Positions 50,769 to 59,652 of a stretch of 64,000 nucleotides of DNA are shown here, one piece after another; position 1 is the stretch's first letter; every line of letters begins with the position of its first letter. The notes under the pieces are model-generated. The model worked only from the letters and a program-made list of their open reading frames with translations. It had not been told where the DNA came from and did no database searches. The stretch spans positions 1 to 64,000 of the forward strand of contig NZ_BBWK01000022.1 in the NCBI RefSeq assembly GCF_001463765.1, in the 5' to 3' direction. Position numbers and translations under genes: made by a program. Origin of the DNA: Aureimonas sp. AU4 (GTDB taxonomy: Bacteria > Pseudomonadota > Alphaproteobacteria > Rhizobiales > Rhizobiaceae).

Positions 50769-51482
50769 TCAGCCGAGCTTCTGGAAGCTGAACTGTGTGC
50801 CCTTACGCGTGATGCGGTGGCGGACGGCTGGGACCTCGTGGATCGCGCCCGCTGCCACGCCCTCCGCGATGGCGTCGAGGGCGGCCATGGGGTCGCGCCA
50901 GGGAATGGGATGGGTGGTGCGCACGAGATCATAGCGCCACCAGGGCTCGGCCATGAGCCGGGCGATGACCGCCGGCTTGAAGCGCGGCCGGATGAGCCGG
51001 GCTGGTGCGCCGCCCACCACCGAGTAGGGCTCGACATCGCGCGTCACCACGCTTCCGTAGGCGACGATCGACCCGTCGCCGATCGTCACGCCGCCCATGA
51101 CGGCCGAGGCGCTCCCGATCCAGACGTCGTTACCGATCGTGACGGGCGCTAGCTCGTTGTGGGTCGCCAGCCGCGCGTCAGCGGGCGCGGTGCTGAAGAC
51201 ATCCTGGTAGGGGAAGGGGCTCGTGGTCAACCAGTCGGAAGGGTGCTGGGTGGGTCCGATCTCGCAGCGTGCGCCGATCGAGGCGTACCGTCCGACGCTG
51301 GTGAGATTCACTGCCGTTTGCGGCGAGACGTAGCTATAGGCGTCGATCTGACAGGCGATCACCGAGCCGGCGCGCATCAAGCGGATGGTCGGGGTGAAGT
51401 CGAGGCTTCCCGTGATGGGCGGAAGCGTATCGCTGAGGAGGCCGCGCTGGCGACACCACTCAAGGGTATGTTGTGTGTCCAT
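50769..51482 (-). CDS. CatB-like hexapeptide O-acetyltransferase
   Basis: The 237-residue form starts at 51482 (MDTQHTLEWCRQRG). It has left-handed beta-helix hexapeptide repeats around VSPQTAVNLTSVGRYASIGA, the catalytic His in IGPTQHPSDWLTTSPF, and PVTIGNDVWIGSASAVMGGV with DGSIVAYGSVVTRDVEPYSV. This is the xenobiotic acetyltransferase (CatB/VatD) family. It lies immediately downstream, same strand, of the RTX gene terminator, only about 14 bases past its T tract. It may modify a polysaccharide or small molecule. Confidence 0.88.
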   Translation of the reverse strand: MDTQHTLEWCRQRGLLSDTLPPITGSLDFTPTIRLMRAGSVIACQIDAYSYVSPQTAVNLTSVGRYASIGARCEIGPTQHPSDWLTTSPFPYQDVFSTAPADARLATHNELAPVTIGNDVWIGSASAVMGGVTIGDGSIVAYGSVVTRDVEPYSVVGGAPARLIRPRFKPAVIARLMAEPWWRYDLVRTTHPIPWRDPMAALDAIAEGVAAGAIHEVPAVRHRITRKGTQFSFQKLG

Positions 51483-51495
51483 GGAAAAGACCAAA

Positions 51496-51522
51496 CAAAA
51501 AAGGCGGCCCAAAGGCCGCCTT
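51496..51522 (-). terminator. Rho-independent terminator after the RTX gene
   Basis: On the minus strand AAGGCGGCC pairs with GGCCGCCTT (51514-51522 with 51501-51509) across a four-base loop, followed by a T run. It is 19 bases after the RTX stop. The ATG of the acetyltransferase gene lies just beyond, so its expression depends on read-through or an unseen promoter. Confidence 0.88.
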
Positions 51523-51541
51523 CTCTCACTCGTTGCAGATG

Positions 51542-54199
51542 TTACGAGATGTCACCAAAACCGAAACCGGCAGGCGACGTCACGCCGGCCAGACGGATAA
51601 CCTCATTCGCCGAACCATCGTTGTTGGTGTCGATGAACAGATAGCCGGTCGTGCCGTCGGTCTGGAAGCTGTAGATAACGCCAGCACCAAGCTGGGCATC
51701 AGCAGCCGTCAGAGCGGCGTTGTAATCCGCAACGGCACCTGCGCCCTCAGCATAGTTCGTCGCCGAACCGGCAGTGGCGAGATCGATCTTGTCCGTACCC
51801 GAAACGAAGTCCGTGATGAGATCCGACGTCGTGTCCGAGAGGGCAGAGTCGCCCGCAGCGAAGCGGAAGACATCAGCTCCGGTACCACCGGTCAGGATAT
51901 CCGCACCCTGGCCGCCGATCAGGGTGTCAGCACCAGCACCACCGATCAACTGATCGTTGTTTGCGGTACCGGTCAGCGTGTTAGCCGACTCATTGCCGAC
52001 GACTAGGACATCGCCACCCGCGAAGTCGAGCGTGACAACCTGCGACGATGCACCGTTGAACGTGATGATCTGACCGCCGTTGTCGACAACCACATTGGTT
52101 CCCGAAATCGTCACGGTCGCGGCATCAGCCGTACCGCTGGTCGCCAACACCGAGTCATCAGCCGCAACATAGTCGCCGATGACCTTGCTGCCGGACGCAC
52201 CGAGCGAGATCGAGTCAGCGCCCGCACCCCCGTAGATGGTGTCGTTGCCCGTGCCAGTGATGATCGAGTCATCGCCGCCGTTGGCGTAGATCAGATGATT
52301 GCCGTCGCCGGCAATGATCGTGTCCGCGCCGTCCGTCGAGTCGTTGATGCCGTTGCCGCCGTAGATCGTGGCGTCGCCGGTGAAGCCCGTGGTGTCGACC
52401 GTGTCGGAACCAGTACCGCCGTAGACGGTGACGGAACCAGCGCCGGCATTGACCTGAATGTTGTCATCGCCCAGGCCGCCGAAGAGCGAAGCAGCGCCCT
52501 CGACCGTCGTGTTGATGACGTCGTTGCCGCCGTTGCCGTAAACGGAAGCCGTTCCGGTCGAAGCGGTCAGGTCCACGTTGATGGTGTCGACATCGGCCGA
52601 CGCATCGTTCTCACCCGTGCCGCCGTAGATCGTGACCGCACCAGCGCCCGTGTAGGACAGGAAGTCCGCATCGGTGTCGCCGAACAGCACCGCCGTGGTG
52701 CCTGCAGCCGCGCCGTCGACCGTGACGCCATCGGTGCCGAGACCGCCGTGCACGGTGATGTTCGCATCGCCGGTCAGAGCCGTGATGTTGACCGAGTCGT
52801 CGCCGGCGTTCGTGTAGATCATGGCGTTGCCGCCGGAGATCGCACCCGAGACCGTGGTGGCCAGATCGTCCGCATCGCTCTCGCCGTTGCCGCCGTAAAC
52901 GGTGACATCGCCCGAAGTGAGCAGGTTGATCGCGTTGGTGCCCGTGCCGCCGTAGACGACGTTCGAGCCGGTGGCCGTATCAGCGCCGAAGCCGACGTTG
53001 ATCGTGTCCTGGCCGAAGCCGCCGTAAATCGTGTTGTTGCCAGCTCCGCCGACCGACACGATGTCGTCGCCGCCGTTGGCGTAGATCAGGTTATTGCCGT
53101 CGCCGATCACCGAGATGGTGTCGTTGCCGTCGTTCTGCGCGTCGAAGCCGCTGCCACCGTAGATGGTGTTGTCGCCGTTGCCGGTGACGGTGATCGAGTC
53201 ATCGTCAGCCACGCCGCCAACGATCAGGTTGCTGCCGTCACCGGTGATCGAAACGGTGTCGTTGCCGACGCCGCCGTAGACGGTGTTCGCGCCGTTGCCG
53301 GTGATCGTGACATCGTCGTCGCCAGCGTTGGCGTAAACGAGGTTCGCGCCGTTGCCGGTAACCGAGATCGTGTCGTTGCCGTCGTTCAGGCTGGTCGCGC
53401 CCGATCCGCCGTAGATCGTGTTGTCGCCGTTGCCGGTGACCGAGATGTTGTCAGCGTCGTCCGCGCCGCCGACGATCTCGTTGTTGCCGTTCGACGTCAC
53501 GGTGATCGTGTCGTTGCCGAGGCCGCCGTAGATCGTGTTGTCGCCGTTCGAACCAACGGTGATCAGGTCGTCGCCGCCGTTGCCGTAGACGAGGGCCGAA
53601 CCTGCGCCGACGCCGACGTTGATCGTGTCCGCACCATCGACCGTGTCGGTCAGACCGCCGCCGCCGTAGACCGTCACGGTCTCGCCGGACTGGGCCAGGA
53701 CCGAGATCGTGTCGGAGCCGATGCCGCCATAGACGAGATCGCTACCGCCGGTCGACGAGATGTTGTCGTCGCCGCCGTTGCCGTAGATCGTGTCGTTGCC
53801 GTTGCCGGCCGTGATGGTGTCGCCCGCATCACCCGCCGCGGTGTTCGAGCCACCGCCGAAGACGAGGTTGTTGCCGCCGCCTGCATTGATCGTGTCAGCG
53901 CCGAGCGAGCCGACGATGACGTCGCCGAACGCGGTGCCGGTCACGGCAGCGGTGCCGTCGGAGAAGGTGAACTCAGCGCCCGACGGGAACTCGATCGCGC
54001 CGTTGTTGGCGGCGAGCTCGGCGTAGGTCGCGCCGGAGAGCGTGAGGATCGCACCCGAGGTGGTGACGATCTCGGTCGAACCATTGTTCTCCCGGACGTC
54101 GGCGATCTGCGCCGGAACGATGTTCAGGGTCAGCGTGTCGGCAGTGGGATCGAACGTGATCGTCTGCGACTGCTGACCGTCAAAGGTAAAATCGGCCAT
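51542..54199 (-). CDS. RTX-type secreted calcium-binding repeat protein
   Basis: The start at 54199 (MADFTFDGQQSQTITFDPTA) follows GGAGA and gives 885 residues. Most of the chain is a Gly/Asp/Asn/Thr-rich repeat array in which IYGGxGxDxI alternates with a second beta segment such as VTGNGAN, a period of about 22-27 residues. Near the end GGAGADTLIGGQGADILTGG is a classical nonapeptide block. It is followed by the serralysin-type C-terminal domain (FRFAAGDSALSDTTSDLITD) expected to be the type I secretion signal. No enzyme domain and no secretion genes are nearby. It is likely a surface or matrix protein. Confidence 0.88.
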   Translation of the reverse strand: MADFTFDGQQSQTITFDPTADTLTLNIVPAQIADVRENNGSTEIVTTSGAILTLSGATYAELAANNGAIEFPSGAEFTFSDGTAAVTGTAFGDVIVGSLGADTINAGGGNNLVFGGGSNTAAGDAGDTITAGNGNDTIYGNGGDDNISSTGGSDLVYGGIGSDTISVLAQSGETVTVYGGGGLTDTVDGADTINVGVGAGSALVYGNGGDDLITVGSNGDNTIYGGLGNDTITVTSNGNNEIVGGADDADNISVTGNGDNTIYGGSGATSLNDGNDTISVTGNGANLVYANAGDDDVTITGNGANTVYGGVGNDTVSITGDGSNLIVGGVADDDSITVTGNGDNTIYGGSGFDAQNDGNDTISVIGDGNNLIYANGGDDIVSVGGAGNNTIYGGFGQDTINVGFGADTATGSNVVYGGTGTNAINLLTSGDVTVYGGNGESDADDLATTVSGAISGGNAMIYTNAGDDSVNITALTGDANITVHGGLGTDGVTVDGAAAGTTAVLFGDTDADFLSYTGAGAVTIYGGTGENDASADVDTINVDLTASTGTASVYGNGGNDVINTTVEGAASLFGGLGDDNIQVNAGAGSVTVYGGTGSDTVDTTGFTGDATIYGGNGINDSTDGADTIIAGDGNHLIYANGGDDSIITGTGNDTIYGGAGADSISLGASGSKVIGDYVAADDSVLATSGTADAATVTISGTNVVVDNGGQIITFNGASSQVVTLDFAGGDVLVVGNESANTLTGTANNDQLIGGAGADTLIGGQGADILTGGTGADVFRFAAGDSALSDTTSDLITDFVSGTDKIDLATAGSATNYAEGAGAVADYNAALTAADAQLGAGVIYSFQTDGTTGYLFIDTNNDGSANEVIRLAGVTSPAGFGFGDIS

Positions 54200-56204
54200 T
54201 GTGTCTCCTGGAGCCCCAAAATCCGGGCAGGCGCGGGCGTGCACTCCGCGCACCCTCCCCTGCATGAAGATCCCTTACCAAAGGGTAACAGACCCGTGCC
54301 GTAGGACGTATGCATAACGGCATACTCCAGAGCAAGACGGTTCACGTGACGGCTCTCGGGCGATACGTAAGGGTGAGGCACATCTGCCACACGAAACGTC
54401 AGCCTCGAACAAGGTTCCCAGGTTGCATCGTAAAAAGGCCAATCCCCTGCAACGCCTGGACTGCGGGATCGGCACGGGCAGGAGGCTTTCCTCGACCGTC
54501 GCCACCGGCTGGCCTGCCGTCCTGCAGCATCACGATCACCCGACATGTTAAATACAGTTTGAACGGATCGGAGTCCCGTGACCGCTGGTCGACGTCCTCG
54601 CCTGCACCAGGACTCGCCTTGTAACCCAGAGGCACCCTGTCCACACTCGGGTCATCGCGTCAGGCGCAAGGGAGGGCGAGTCCCGATTCCGCCGGCCGTT
54701 GGGGAAGGTTCGGCGGTGGGCGGCGGCGGCCTTGTCGGGACGATCGCGCGCGATCCCGGCGCTCGGGAACGACGCAGCCCCCCCATCACAACCACCGCTG
54801 GCGGTTCGGTCCGGCCGATGGTGCCCGGCCTCCTCGAGCCGGCCCACACGTCAAGCGCGTGCGGGACAGGGCGATGCCGCGCCAGGCGCCATCCGCCGAC
54901 GCCGCGCAGATCGACGCGCCACCGCTGCTGCGGCTGCGGCTCCGCACGCTGATGCGCGCGGCGCGTCACGCCGGTCGTCGCTCGGCGATGCCGCCGGCTC
55001 GGCCGCCTCGGGCCTTCGCGCCATCGGCTCGACGATCGCGCCGTTCGGGCGGCGGTGTCGGAAGGGGTCTCGGCGATCTTCCGCGCCATCACGGGCACAG
55101 GCGGCAGCGCGCGTCCGGCCGGCGCAACCCCACCCGCCCTTCAAGGGGACATCGTCACCGCGCAAGAGAAGGCTGGCCATCTCGCGGCAGCCCACCAAAG
55201 CCTGTTCTTCTCAGCGCTCGTGGGACGCAACGACCATTCCGACCGGGCGTGTTGCGACACCATCGCCGCTGCGGTCACCGATACGCCCGCCTCCGTCGCC
55301 GGCAGGAGGGCCCATGGCGCCACGCTCCACGAGGCGGCGGCGATCTCCTTCCGCGCGTCAAACGCCTTGGTTCGGGTCAACGATGTCCCACGCGGAGGAC
55401 CCACCGACCCAAGGCATGACCATGCTTCCTTCCCTCGACGGCAACATCATCGCGACGCCGGGAGGGGCATCGCGCATCAGTGCCGGCGCGGCGCGTGGCT
55501 ACCCCAGCACGTTGGCAGCCCGTCATTGATCGGGCAGCATGTCGCCGATCCCGGCCTCACGTCCTCGAGCGACAGGAAGGGCAAGGCGTCCAAGTCCGGC
55601 CATGACGACATGCCGCTGCTTCCAAAACCTGGATCGGCAGGCAAGGACATCTCCGCCCTCTCCGGCAAGCCGACGGACTGCGAGGTCGCATCCTTCCGGG
55701 GAACCGAGCCTATGGCAACCGCCGATCTTGTCATGCCGGAGATCTGACACGCGGCCGACAAGGGAGCAGGACGCTCGGGCGAGGTTCGGTATCCGCAGAA
55801 CACCCATGAAGACTTGCGGGAACAACGCGTCGGAGAGGATATCGTCTAACCTCGGATCGATGTCGGAGAGGTGCGAGCAGATCCCAGTTCACAGTGTGAA
55901 CGCGCAGCCCCGCCGCCGACACTGGCGCACGTCCGTCGGCGTGGCGAAGGGAGTCGTCGGCGACGTGTTTTGGAAGTCTGGAAGGTTGTGCGGAACAGCG
56001 ATCCGCCTCGCACAGGGATGATCTCGCGCAGCAGGTCAGCGAAGGTGCGAAGTTGACCGTCGGTCATCGCTCGGCCTCCCTGTCTTCGATTCATAGTGTC
56101 CGGGTGAGTTTCGAGTAGTGCGTCGACACAACTTGGGATCTGACCGTCAGCCACCTCATCGTGTCGACGCAGGGCAGCCACGGACATCCTTGATCGCCCC
56201 CCCC
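54200..56204. other. Two-kilobase region without a recognised gene
   Basis: Upstream of the RTX gene lies an AT-richer leader with a dyad GTATGC-ataacg-GCATAC (54308-54325) and TTACC/GGTAA around 54275-54290, possibly operators for the RTX gene. Beyond that, to the IS3 end, frames such as 55055-55747 on the plus strand exist but show no family features. The stretch looks like decayed or non-coding DNA beside a mobile element. Confidence 0.55.
54308..54325. promoter_or_regulatory. Dyad upstream of the RTX gene
   Basis: GTATGC and GCATAC are perfectly complementary six-base arms with a six-base spacer, about 110 bases upstream of the RTX start in AT-rich DNA. This is a candidate regulator site. 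No regulator gene is adjacent. Confidence 0.35.
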
Positions 56205-57255
56205 TGAGTGGTCCGATTGGAAAGTTAGTTCAGGGTTGGTTTTTGCGCCAGCGGTCGCTTGGCCGGCGGAGCAGGTCGGGTGAGCGCTGCTGGCCAAGCG
56301 GCGAAGGCTGGAACGAACACTTCCAGTGCCGGCGGCTTGTAGCCGAGCAAGCCGTGGGGTCGGATCGTGTTGTAGTGCCGCCAGCTTTCGATGATGATCT
56401 CGGCCTCGCGCAGGCTGTTGAAGATCTCGCCATCGAGCAGTTCGTCGCGCAGCCGAGCGTTGAAGCCTTCGACAAAGCCATTCTCCCATGGACTGCCGGG
56501 CGCGATGTGGGCGGTCTTGGCGCCGACGGCCCAGATCCAGTCCTGCACGGCCTTGGCGATGAACTCCGGCCCGTTGTCGGAACGAACGTGTCCCGGCACG
56601 CCGCGCAGGATGAAGAGACCCGACAGGGCGTCGATGACGTCGGCCGCCTTCAACTTGCGCGCTACCCGGATCCACAGGCACTCGAGCGTGAACTCGTCGA
56701 TCACGTCGGCGCAAACGCGCAAGCGTTTGTCGCCAGGCATACGGAACTTGTGGCCGTTATGGGTCCGGTCCTCCACGAAGTCGTAGGACCAAACGTGGTT
56801 TGGCCGCTCGGGTCGAAGGCGAACGCAGGACCCATCGTTCAGCCAGAGCCGTCCGCGCTTGGGCTGCTTGGCCGGCACCTTCAAACCTTTGCGCCGCCAG
56901 ATCCGTTCGACACACTTGTCGTTCAACACCCAACCGGCATCCCACAGCAGGGCTGCGATCTTCCGGTACCCATAGCGACCATACCGACGGGCTAATTCGA
57001 TGACATAGGCCATGAGTTGCTCTTCGTCGTCTCGGCCCCGCGGCCCCTGACGCTGTGTCGAACGATGCTGTCCGAGGGCGCGGCACACCCGCCGCTCGGA
57101 CCGCTTCGTCACCGTGCGTCCTTGCAACACCAGAACATCAACCTGCCGAAGCGTCGCGACAATCTCTTCGGGCTTGGGTCGTCTTGTCATGTCCGGCCAC
57201 CTTCAGGCTCCAAAAGCCATACTTCAGGGCGGATCATTTCAAAGAGGGCGAATCA
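56205..57255 (-). mobile_element. IS3-family insertion sequence
   Basis: The ends TGAGTGGTCCGATTGGAAA (56205-56223) and, on the other strand, TGATTCGCCCTCTTTGAAA (57237-57255) agree at 12 of 19 places, fitting imperfect terminal inverted repeats around the transposase frame. No target-site duplication is evident next to these borders, so the limits are approximate or the element has been rearranged. Confidence 0.65.
56225..57190 (-). CDS. IS3-family transposase, OrfA-OrfB fusion by internal deletion
   Basis: The 321-residue frame begins with OrfA text (MTRRPKPEEIVATLRQVDVL) and after about 30 residues jumps into OrfB (SERRVCRALGQHRSTQR). The rest of OrfA and the usual frameshift region are missing. 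The integrase core remains: HVWSYDFVED, VRSDNGPEF and SPWENGFVEGFNARLRDE keep the DDE residues. After KFRM an in-frame insert of about ten residues (PGDKRLRVCA) contains a DNA hairpin, CAAACGC-gcaa-GCGTTTG (56712-56729). DNA binding by OrfA is lost, so autonomous transposition is doubtful. Confidence 0.85.
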   Translation of the reverse strand: MTRRPKPEEIVATLRQVDVLVLQGRTVTKRSERRVCRALGQHRSTQRQGPRGRDDEEQLMAYVIELARRYGRYGYRKIAALLWDAGWVLNDKCVERIWRRKGLKVPAKQPKRGRLWLNDGSCVRLRPERPNHVWSYDFVEDRTHNGHKFRMPGDKRLRVCADVIDEFTLECLWIRVARKLKAADVIDALSGLFILRGVPGHVRSDNGPEFIAKAVQDWIWAVGAKTAHIAPGSPWENGFVEGFNARLRDELLDGEIFNSLREAEIIIESWRHYNTIRPHGLLGYKPPALEVFVPAFAAWPAALTRPAPPAKRPLAQKPTLN

Positions 57256-57314
57256 GTGGACTACGCGCACCGCCGGCAGTTCGACGCCTGACTCACAGCA
57301 GTAGCTCTAAACAG

Positions 57315-57341
57315 GAAAAGGACCGCCCAAGGCGGCCCTTC
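57315..57341 (-). terminator. Terminator after the aldehyde dehydrogenase operon
   Basis: On the minus strand AAGGGCCGCC pairs with GGCGGTCCTT across a short loop with one mismatch, followed by TTCC-rich sequence. It lies about 75 bases after the aldehyde dehydrogenase stop. It resembles the terminator at 51496-51522 in sequence. Confidence 0.65.
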
Positions 57342-57416
57342 TGACATTCAGATTGCAGGCTCATCTCGTCCATGGGCAGCCGCTGCAACATCGCATACTC
57401 GCTGCTGAATATGAGC

Positions 57417-58841
57417 TTAGGCTCCGTATCCGGCGGTAGCCTTGATCTCTAGGAAGTCCGTCAAACCGAACTCGCCGTGCTCTCGGCCGTTTCCGGATTG
57501 CTTGAAGCCGCCGAAGGGTGCGGCCGCGTCCCAGTCGGCATAGTTGATGTAGACGTTGCCGGCGCGCATGCGGTTGGCCACGCGGCGCGCCCGCTCGATC
57601 GAACCGGACTGCACGTAGGCCGACAGACCGTAGATCGACTCGTTGGCGATGCGGATGGCGTCTTCCTCGTCGCGGTAGCCGATGATCGACAGGACCGGGC
57701 CGAAGATCTCCTCGCGCGAGATACGCATCTCGGGCGCCACATCGGCGAAGACGGTCGGCTTCACGTAATAGCCGGCGGACATGTCGTCGGGGCGCCCCGG
57801 ACCGCCGGCGGCGAGCGTGGCGCCCTCCTCGATCCCGGACCGGATCAGGTCCTGGATCCGCTCGAATTGGAGGCGGTTCACGACGGGACCGAGATCGACC
57901 CCCTCCTCGCTCGGATCGCCGACGCGGTAGGCCGCGGCGCGCTCGCCCGCGATCCGGGCGGCTTCCGCCATACGGTCGATCGGCACCAGCATGCGCGTCG
58001 GGGCACGGCAGGCCTGCCCGCAGTTGCCGAAGCACGCCTCGACCCCCTTGCGTACCGCAGTCTCGAAGTCCGCATCGTCGAGAATGATGTTGGCGGACTT
58101 GCCGCCCAGTTCCTGATGAACGCGCTTCACCGTGTCGGCGGCGGCCTTGGCCACGGCCACGCCCGCTCGCGTCGAGCCGGTGATCGAGACCATATCGACG
58201 TCGGGATGGCGCGACAGCGCCTCGCCGACGACGGCGCCCTCGCCCTGCACGTAGTTGAAGACGCCGGCCGGGTAGCCCGCCTCGGCGACGAGCTCGGTGA
58301 AACGGATCGAGGAGAGCGGCGAATACTCGCTGGGCTTGAGGATCAGCGTGCAACCGGCCGCGAGCGCAGGGACGACCTTCACGACGATCTGGTTCATCGG
58401 CCAGTTCCACGGCGTGATTAGCGCGCAGACGCCGACCGGCTCCTTGGTCAGGAGCGTATCGCCGCGCTGCTCGGAAAACTCGAAGCGTTCCAGAACCGAG
58501 ATGATCGTCTCCAGGTGGGCGCGCCCGACCCAGGCCTGCGCCTCGCGCGAGAAGGCGAGCGTGGTGCCCATCTCGCGCGTCATCAGTTCGGCGAGCTCGT
58601 CGTAACTCTCGTTGTAGAGCTCCAGAAGCCGGCGCAGCAGCACGAGGCGCTCCTCGCGCGAGGTGCGGGAGTAGGTCTCGAAGGCCCGCTTGGCCGCGGC
58701 GACCGCCCGGTCGACGTCCTCGGCCGATCCCATCGCGATCGTGGCGATGGGCTGCTCCGTCGCCGGGCTCAGCAGCGTGTGCGTGCCGCGGCCGATCGGC
58801 TCGACCCACCGGCCGTCGATGAAGAAGCGCTCGTTGTTCAT
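57417..58841 (-). CDS. NAD(P)-dependent aldehyde dehydrogenase
   Basis: The ATG at 58841 follows GAAAGG and gives 474 residues; a GTG three codons earlier is possible. It shows VCALITPWNWPMNQIVVKVV, ITGSTRAGVAVAKAAADTVK, the Glu in HQELGGKSANIIL, and the catalytic Cys in GNCGQACRAPTRML. EEIFGPVLSIIGYRDEEDAI completes the family. It is the last gene of a leftward sugar operon and would oxidise the aldehyde made by the SDR or a later step. Confidence 0.93.
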   Translation of the reverse strand: MNNERFFIDGRWVEPIGRGTHTLLSPATEQPIATIAMGSAEDVDRAVAAAKRAFETYSRTSREERLVLLRRLLELYNESYDELAELMTREMGTTLAFSREAQAWVGRAHLETIISVLERFEFSEQRGDTLLTKEPVGVCALITPWNWPMNQIVVKVVPALAAGCTLILKPSEYSPLSSIRFTELVAEAGYPAGVFNYVQGEGAVVGEALSRHPDVDMVSITGSTRAGVAVAKAAADTVKRVHQELGGKSANIILDDADFETAVRKGVEACFGNCGQACRAPTRMLVPIDRMAEAARIAGERAAAYRVGDPSEEGVDLGPVVNRLQFERIQDLIRSGIEEGATLAAGGPGRPDDMSAGYYVKPTVFADVAPEMRISREEIFGPVLSIIGYRDEEDAIRIANESIYGLSAYVQSGSIERARRVANRMRAGNVYINYADWDAAAPFGGFKQSGNGREHGEFGLTDFLEIKATAGYGA

Positions 58842-58878
58842 CCCATGCACCTTTCGAAACGAGGAGGGCGTGTCGCGC

Positions 58879-59634
58879 TCAGTGGAAGTAGAGGCCGCCG
58901 CAGACGTTGAGCGCCTGGCCCGTGACGAAGGCGGACTGGGGGGAAGCGAAGAAGACGACCGGCCCGACCACGTCCTCGGGGTCGCCGAGGCGGTGGAGGG
59001 CGGTCGCGTTCTCCCAATGCTTCACGGCCTCTTCGCTCCCGAGGTTGTTGCGTCCCATCTCGGTCAGGATGATACCGGGACAGACCGCGTTCACGGTGAT
59101 GCCGTCCGAGCCGACCTCCTGCGCTAGAACGCGGGTCAGCGTGATGACGCCGGCCTTCGAGACCGCGTAGTGCCCCTGCCCCGGCACGCCCTGCCGGCCG
59201 GCCAGCGAGGCGATGTTGACGATGCGGCCGGCCTTGCGGCCGCGCATGTGCGGCAGGACAGCCTGGCACATGAAGAGGACGCCGCGCGTGTTGACGTCCT
59301 GGTGGGCGTCCCAGGTCGCCTCGTCGAGGTCTTCGAGGCTCGACAACTTCAGGATGCCGGCATTGTTGACGAGGACGTCGATGCGACCGGCATCGGCCAG
59401 AACCCGCTCGACAAGGCGCTGCGTGTCGGCCTTGGAGCTGACGTCGACATCATAGGTCCGGGCGCTCCGTCCTTCGGCCTGGACCTGGCGTGCGGTCTCG
59501 GCCAACGCCTCCGGCTGCGAGGCGAGGTCGCAGAGGGCGAGGTCGTATCCGGCGCGGGCGAGGCCCACGGCGAGGGCCCGACCGATGCCGCGGCTGGCGC
59601 CCGTGACAAGGGCGACTTGAACTGCGTCGTTCAT
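58879..59634 (-). CDS. Short-chain dehydrogenase/reductase, sugar/polyol type
   Basis: The 251-residue SDR has TGASRGIG (13-20), NNAGILKLSSLEDLDEATWD, catalytic Ser in NIASLAGRQG, YAVSK, and VNAVCPGIILTEMGRNNLGS. The GLARAGYDLALCD strand ends in Asp, favouring NAD. Between a PfkB kinase gene and an aldehyde dehydrogenase gene, oxidation of a polyol or sugar hydroxyl is likely. Confidence 0.92.
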   Translation of the reverse strand: MNDAVQVALVTGASRGIGRALAVGLARAGYDLALCDLASQPEALAETARQVQAEGRSARTYDVDVSSKADTQRLVERVLADAGRIDVLVNNAGILKLSSLEDLDEATWDAHQDVNTRGVLFMCQAVLPHMRGRKAGRIVNIASLAGRQGVPGQGHYAVSKAGVITLTRVLAQEVGSDGITVNAVCPGIILTEMGRNNLGSEEAVKHWENATALHRLGDPEDVVGPVVFFASPQSAFVTGQALNVCGGLYFH

Positions 59635-59652
59635 GATGGATCCTTGGAAATC

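Noticed and set aside
51800-54000. Regularly spaced repeats resembling a CRISPR or satellite array
   Set aside because: The repeats are in frame, degenerate at third positions and encode the RTX glycine/aspartate units; no constant repeat with unique spacers exists.
55055-55747. A 230-codon plus-strand frame upstream of the IS3 element
   Set aside because: It has no ribosome site, domain or family text that I recognise, and its composition resembles the surrounding non-coding DNA.
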